Made by a program: the position numbers and the translations under genes
In this document: positions 62,332 to 64,000 of the stretch, piece after piece
How positions within the stretch are numbered: position 1 is the stretch's first letter
Layout: each line of letters starts with the position of its first letter
The notes under the pieces: generated by a model
The model's input: the letters and a program-made list of their open reading frames with translations, nothing else
The model's database searches: none
Told to the model about the DNA's origin: nothing
Origin: Bin87 sp965197635
GTDB lineage: Bacteria > Chloroflexota > Dehalococcoidia > Lucifugimonadales > UBA3495
Length of the DNA: 64,000 nucleotides
Direction: 5' to 3'
Assembly (NCBI GenBank): GCA_965197635.1
Contig: CBDANN010000008.1
Location: forward strand, 248,001 to 312,000

Positions 62332-64000
62332 TTAGACCAACGATTCCACCCGGCACGGCTCCAGTTGCAGGCCGGGCACCCGGGCCATGGGGTTGATGTC
62401 TTCGGACATCTGCAGTTCCACCGCCAACTCGCCAAACAGGGTAGTGATGCTGACGACACCGGAAGGGATCGAGGCGTCCCAGGCCGCTATCCCGGTGATG
62501 CGGCCGCTGGCGGTGACCACCCCTACGGGAGCGGCGTCGGTGATGCCCCATGCCGCTGCGTCGGTCGGGTTCATATGCACCTGTTCGTCTCGGACGATGC
62601 GGTTGAGGTCCCCTTCCTCTATGGACATTTCCCGGTCCCTCTGCAACAGGACACGGCCCGGCGCCAGGATAGCGGGAAGGTCGGGCTGCGTTGGGATCGC
62701 CACCGGCCGGAAGTAGGGTGCGCCGGGCTCTGCCCTGCCGTTGGGGAAACCGCCGGCGTAGAGCACGGGAGACGACGGACTGTCGGCGGTCGGACAGGGC
62801 CACTGGATACCCCGCTCCTCGCGGGTGGTGTACAGCAGCTGGGTAGGACGTGGCGCCTCAACACCAGTCTGCATCACCAGGGCGGTTTCCCGCGCCAGAC
62901 GGGCGTGACTGACGCCGGCGTAGTTCGGGGTGACGGCGGCGATCTCGTCCAACACGGCAGAGGGGTCATCGTAGCCGATGCCGGCGATACCCAATCGATC
63001 AGCCAACTGGGTCAGCGCCCATCCCTCCGGCATCGCGTCGTTGTTCCGCACGGATATAGCCGGGCGAACCCGTTGGATGCGTCGCTCCAGGTTGGTGAAC
63101 GTGCCGTTCTTTTCGGCGAAGGTGGACCGGGGCAGCACAACGTCGGCGATTTGGGCGGCTGGAGAAAGGAACGTATCCATGACGGCCAGGAAGTCCAATC
63201 GCTCCAATGCGGCCATGCCGTCACCCAGCAGACCGTTGGAGAAGTTGGGACTGTCGCCGATGACCAGCATGGCTTTGACGTCGCCTCCGGCGGCCTCCAG
63301 CATGGCTGCCGCGCCACGGCTGGGTCCGAAGGGCAGTGTTGCGCCCCAGGCGGACTCAACCCGCGCGCGGTGCGCGTCGTCGAACAGCGGGCCTCCACCG
63401 GGGAGACGATCGGGGGCGCAACCAACGTCGGTAGCGCCTTGTCCGTTGGCTCCCGGGCGCATGGGAAAGACGCCGCCGGCCGGCTGGGAGACGTTGCCGG
63501 TGAGCAAGGCCAGGTCGGCCAGCGAGACCACGCAATCGCGGGCGATCTGCGTGGGTATGTTGTCGAGGCCGTACACGATGGCTGCACCGATTTTTGAACG
63601 GTCCGGGGCGCCGGCGAACATCCGGGCAGCGCGGGCGATGTCGTCGGGCGACACGCCGGAGGCGGCGATGGTGTCGGCGTCCAGCCGTTCCAGCTCATAG
63701 GCCAGCGTGTCGTGGCTGTCGGCGTGTTCGCTGAGCCACTCGGTGTCGATCAGGCCCTCGGCCAGCAGCACTTTGAGGATCCCACCCAGCAGTACCAGTT
63801 CCGTTCCCGGGACCGGACGCAGCCAGAGATTGGCGTAACGGGTCAGTTCCACCTCGCGGGTGTCGATGACGATAAGGGGCGTTCCGTTGCGGGCGGCCCG
63901 CTTGATGGGGACGCTGGCCACGTTGTGGCTTTCGGTCAGGTTGGTGTTGAACACCAGGATGCAGCCGGCCTTTTCCAGATCCCAGATGGAGTTGGTGGCC
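62332..64000 (-). CDS. Molybdopterin oxidoreductase (formate dehydrogenase alpha/NuoG-like), C-terminal part
   Basis: Open through the right edge; at least 555 residues. VPIKRAARNGTPLIVIDTREVELTRYANLWLRPVPGTELVLL, noted here by T-R-E and L-R-P-G-T-E, is the cofactor-binding middle domain; the C-terminal MopB_CT region runs VLLQRDREMSIEEG, VHMNPTDAAAWGI to the end. GDSPNFS and LPRSTFAEKNGTFTNLERRIQR are typical of bis-MGD enzymes near FdhA and NuoG. The N-terminus with the 4Fe-4S site and Mo ligand is outside the window, so the substrate cannot be called. A Sec or Cys ligand would be to the right. Confidence 0.9.
   Translation of the reverse strand, partial: ATNSIWDLEKAGCILVFNTNLTESHNVASVPIKRAARNGTPLIVIDTREVELTRYANLWLRPVPGTELVLLGGILKVLLAEGLIDTEWLSEHADSHDTLAYELERLDADTIAASGVSPDDIARAARMFAGAPDRSKIGAAIVYGLDNIPTQIARDCVVSLADLALLTGNVSQPAGGVFPMRPGANGQGATDVGCAPDRLPGGGPLFDDAHRARVESAWGATLPFGPSRGAAAMLEAAGGDVKAMLVIGDSPNFSNGLLGDGMAALERLDFLAVMDTFLSPAAQIADVVLPRSTFAEKNGTFTNLERRIQRVRPAISVRNNDAMPEGWALTQLADRLGIAGIGYDDPSAVLDEIAAVTPNYAGVSHARLARETALVMQTGVEAPRPTQLLYTTREERGIQWPCPTADSPSSPVLYAGGFPNGRAEPGAPYFRPVAIPTQPDLPAILAPGRVLLQRDREMSIEEGDLNRIVRDEQVHMNPTDAAAWGITDAAPVGVVTASGRITGIAAWDASIPSGVVSITTLFGELAVELQMSEDINPMARVPGLQLEPCRVESLV

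Overview
The window is GC-rich chromosomal DNA of a bacterium that looks like a member of the Chloroflexota, probably the Dehalococcoidia/SAR202 side. That placement is inference from gene content: a NiSOD, a CaiB/BaiF CoA-transferase cluster, a stand-alone xanthine-dehydrogenase-type large subunit, thiamine-diphosphate and HpcH/HpaI enzymes, many small cupins, DUF2851, and a tmRNA tag ending in ALAA. No rRNA, tRNA or CRISPR array was seen. One strand or the other is coding almost throughout.

Layout. 1-20.2 kb is backbone: the end of hemB, a cupin, hemL, recQ, sodN, a frameshifted TPP enzyme, a PIN toxin pair, rsmI, a FAH-type hydratase, a CDGSH protein, a PD-(D/E)XK protein, a molybdenum hydroxylase subunit, and a catabolic run (CoA-transferase, SDR, M24 peptidase). 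20.4-23.8 kb is a decayed IS110 plus IS701-like pair. 23.9-27.7 kb returns to backbone (membrane protein, DUF2851, three tandem cupins, a broken methyltransferase). 27.8-43.3 kb is an IS-rich zone built around ssrA (tmRNA) and a dead large serine recombinase. It holds IS66, IS110, IS1380, IS256, ISAs1, IS701-like and IS5 elements, several nested, with only a DinB gene between them. 43.3-51.4 kb has an aminotransferase and an AlbA_2/HATPase_c_4 gene split by a 5.6-kb composite element with 1.73-kb inverted IS110 arms. 51.4-64 kb is backbone: a PfkB kinase, DUF192, HpcH aldolase, mutL, HicAB, an HAD protein, a Spx/ArsC-like protein, mutS, a HepT/MNT pair, a ferredoxin reductase-like protein and a molybdopterin oxidoreductase that runs off the right edge.

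How parts work together. hemB and hemL serve tetrapyrrole synthesis. recQ, mutL and mutS serve DNA repair. Three toxin-antitoxin-like pairs (PIN, HicAB, HepT/MNT) sit in the backbone. Backbone intergenic gaps carry a family of short palindromes (GTAGGGGCG...CGCCCCTAC type) that I did not see in the IS-rich zones and that supply the stop codon of two genes.

Most notable points: (1) a Spx/ArsC-like gene whose frame, from an ATG with a good Shine-Dalgarno, crosses a TGA exactly where the first Cys of the CxxC redox motif belongs, which makes it a candidate selenoprotein; (2) the 5.6-kb inverted-arm element carrying a nuclease gene, with a 6-bp target duplication and clean restoration of the split gene on excision; (3) the structured, covarying 5' regions of the IS110 copies, candidate bridge RNAs, together with a 177-bp transposase-less derivative inside the recombinase gene.
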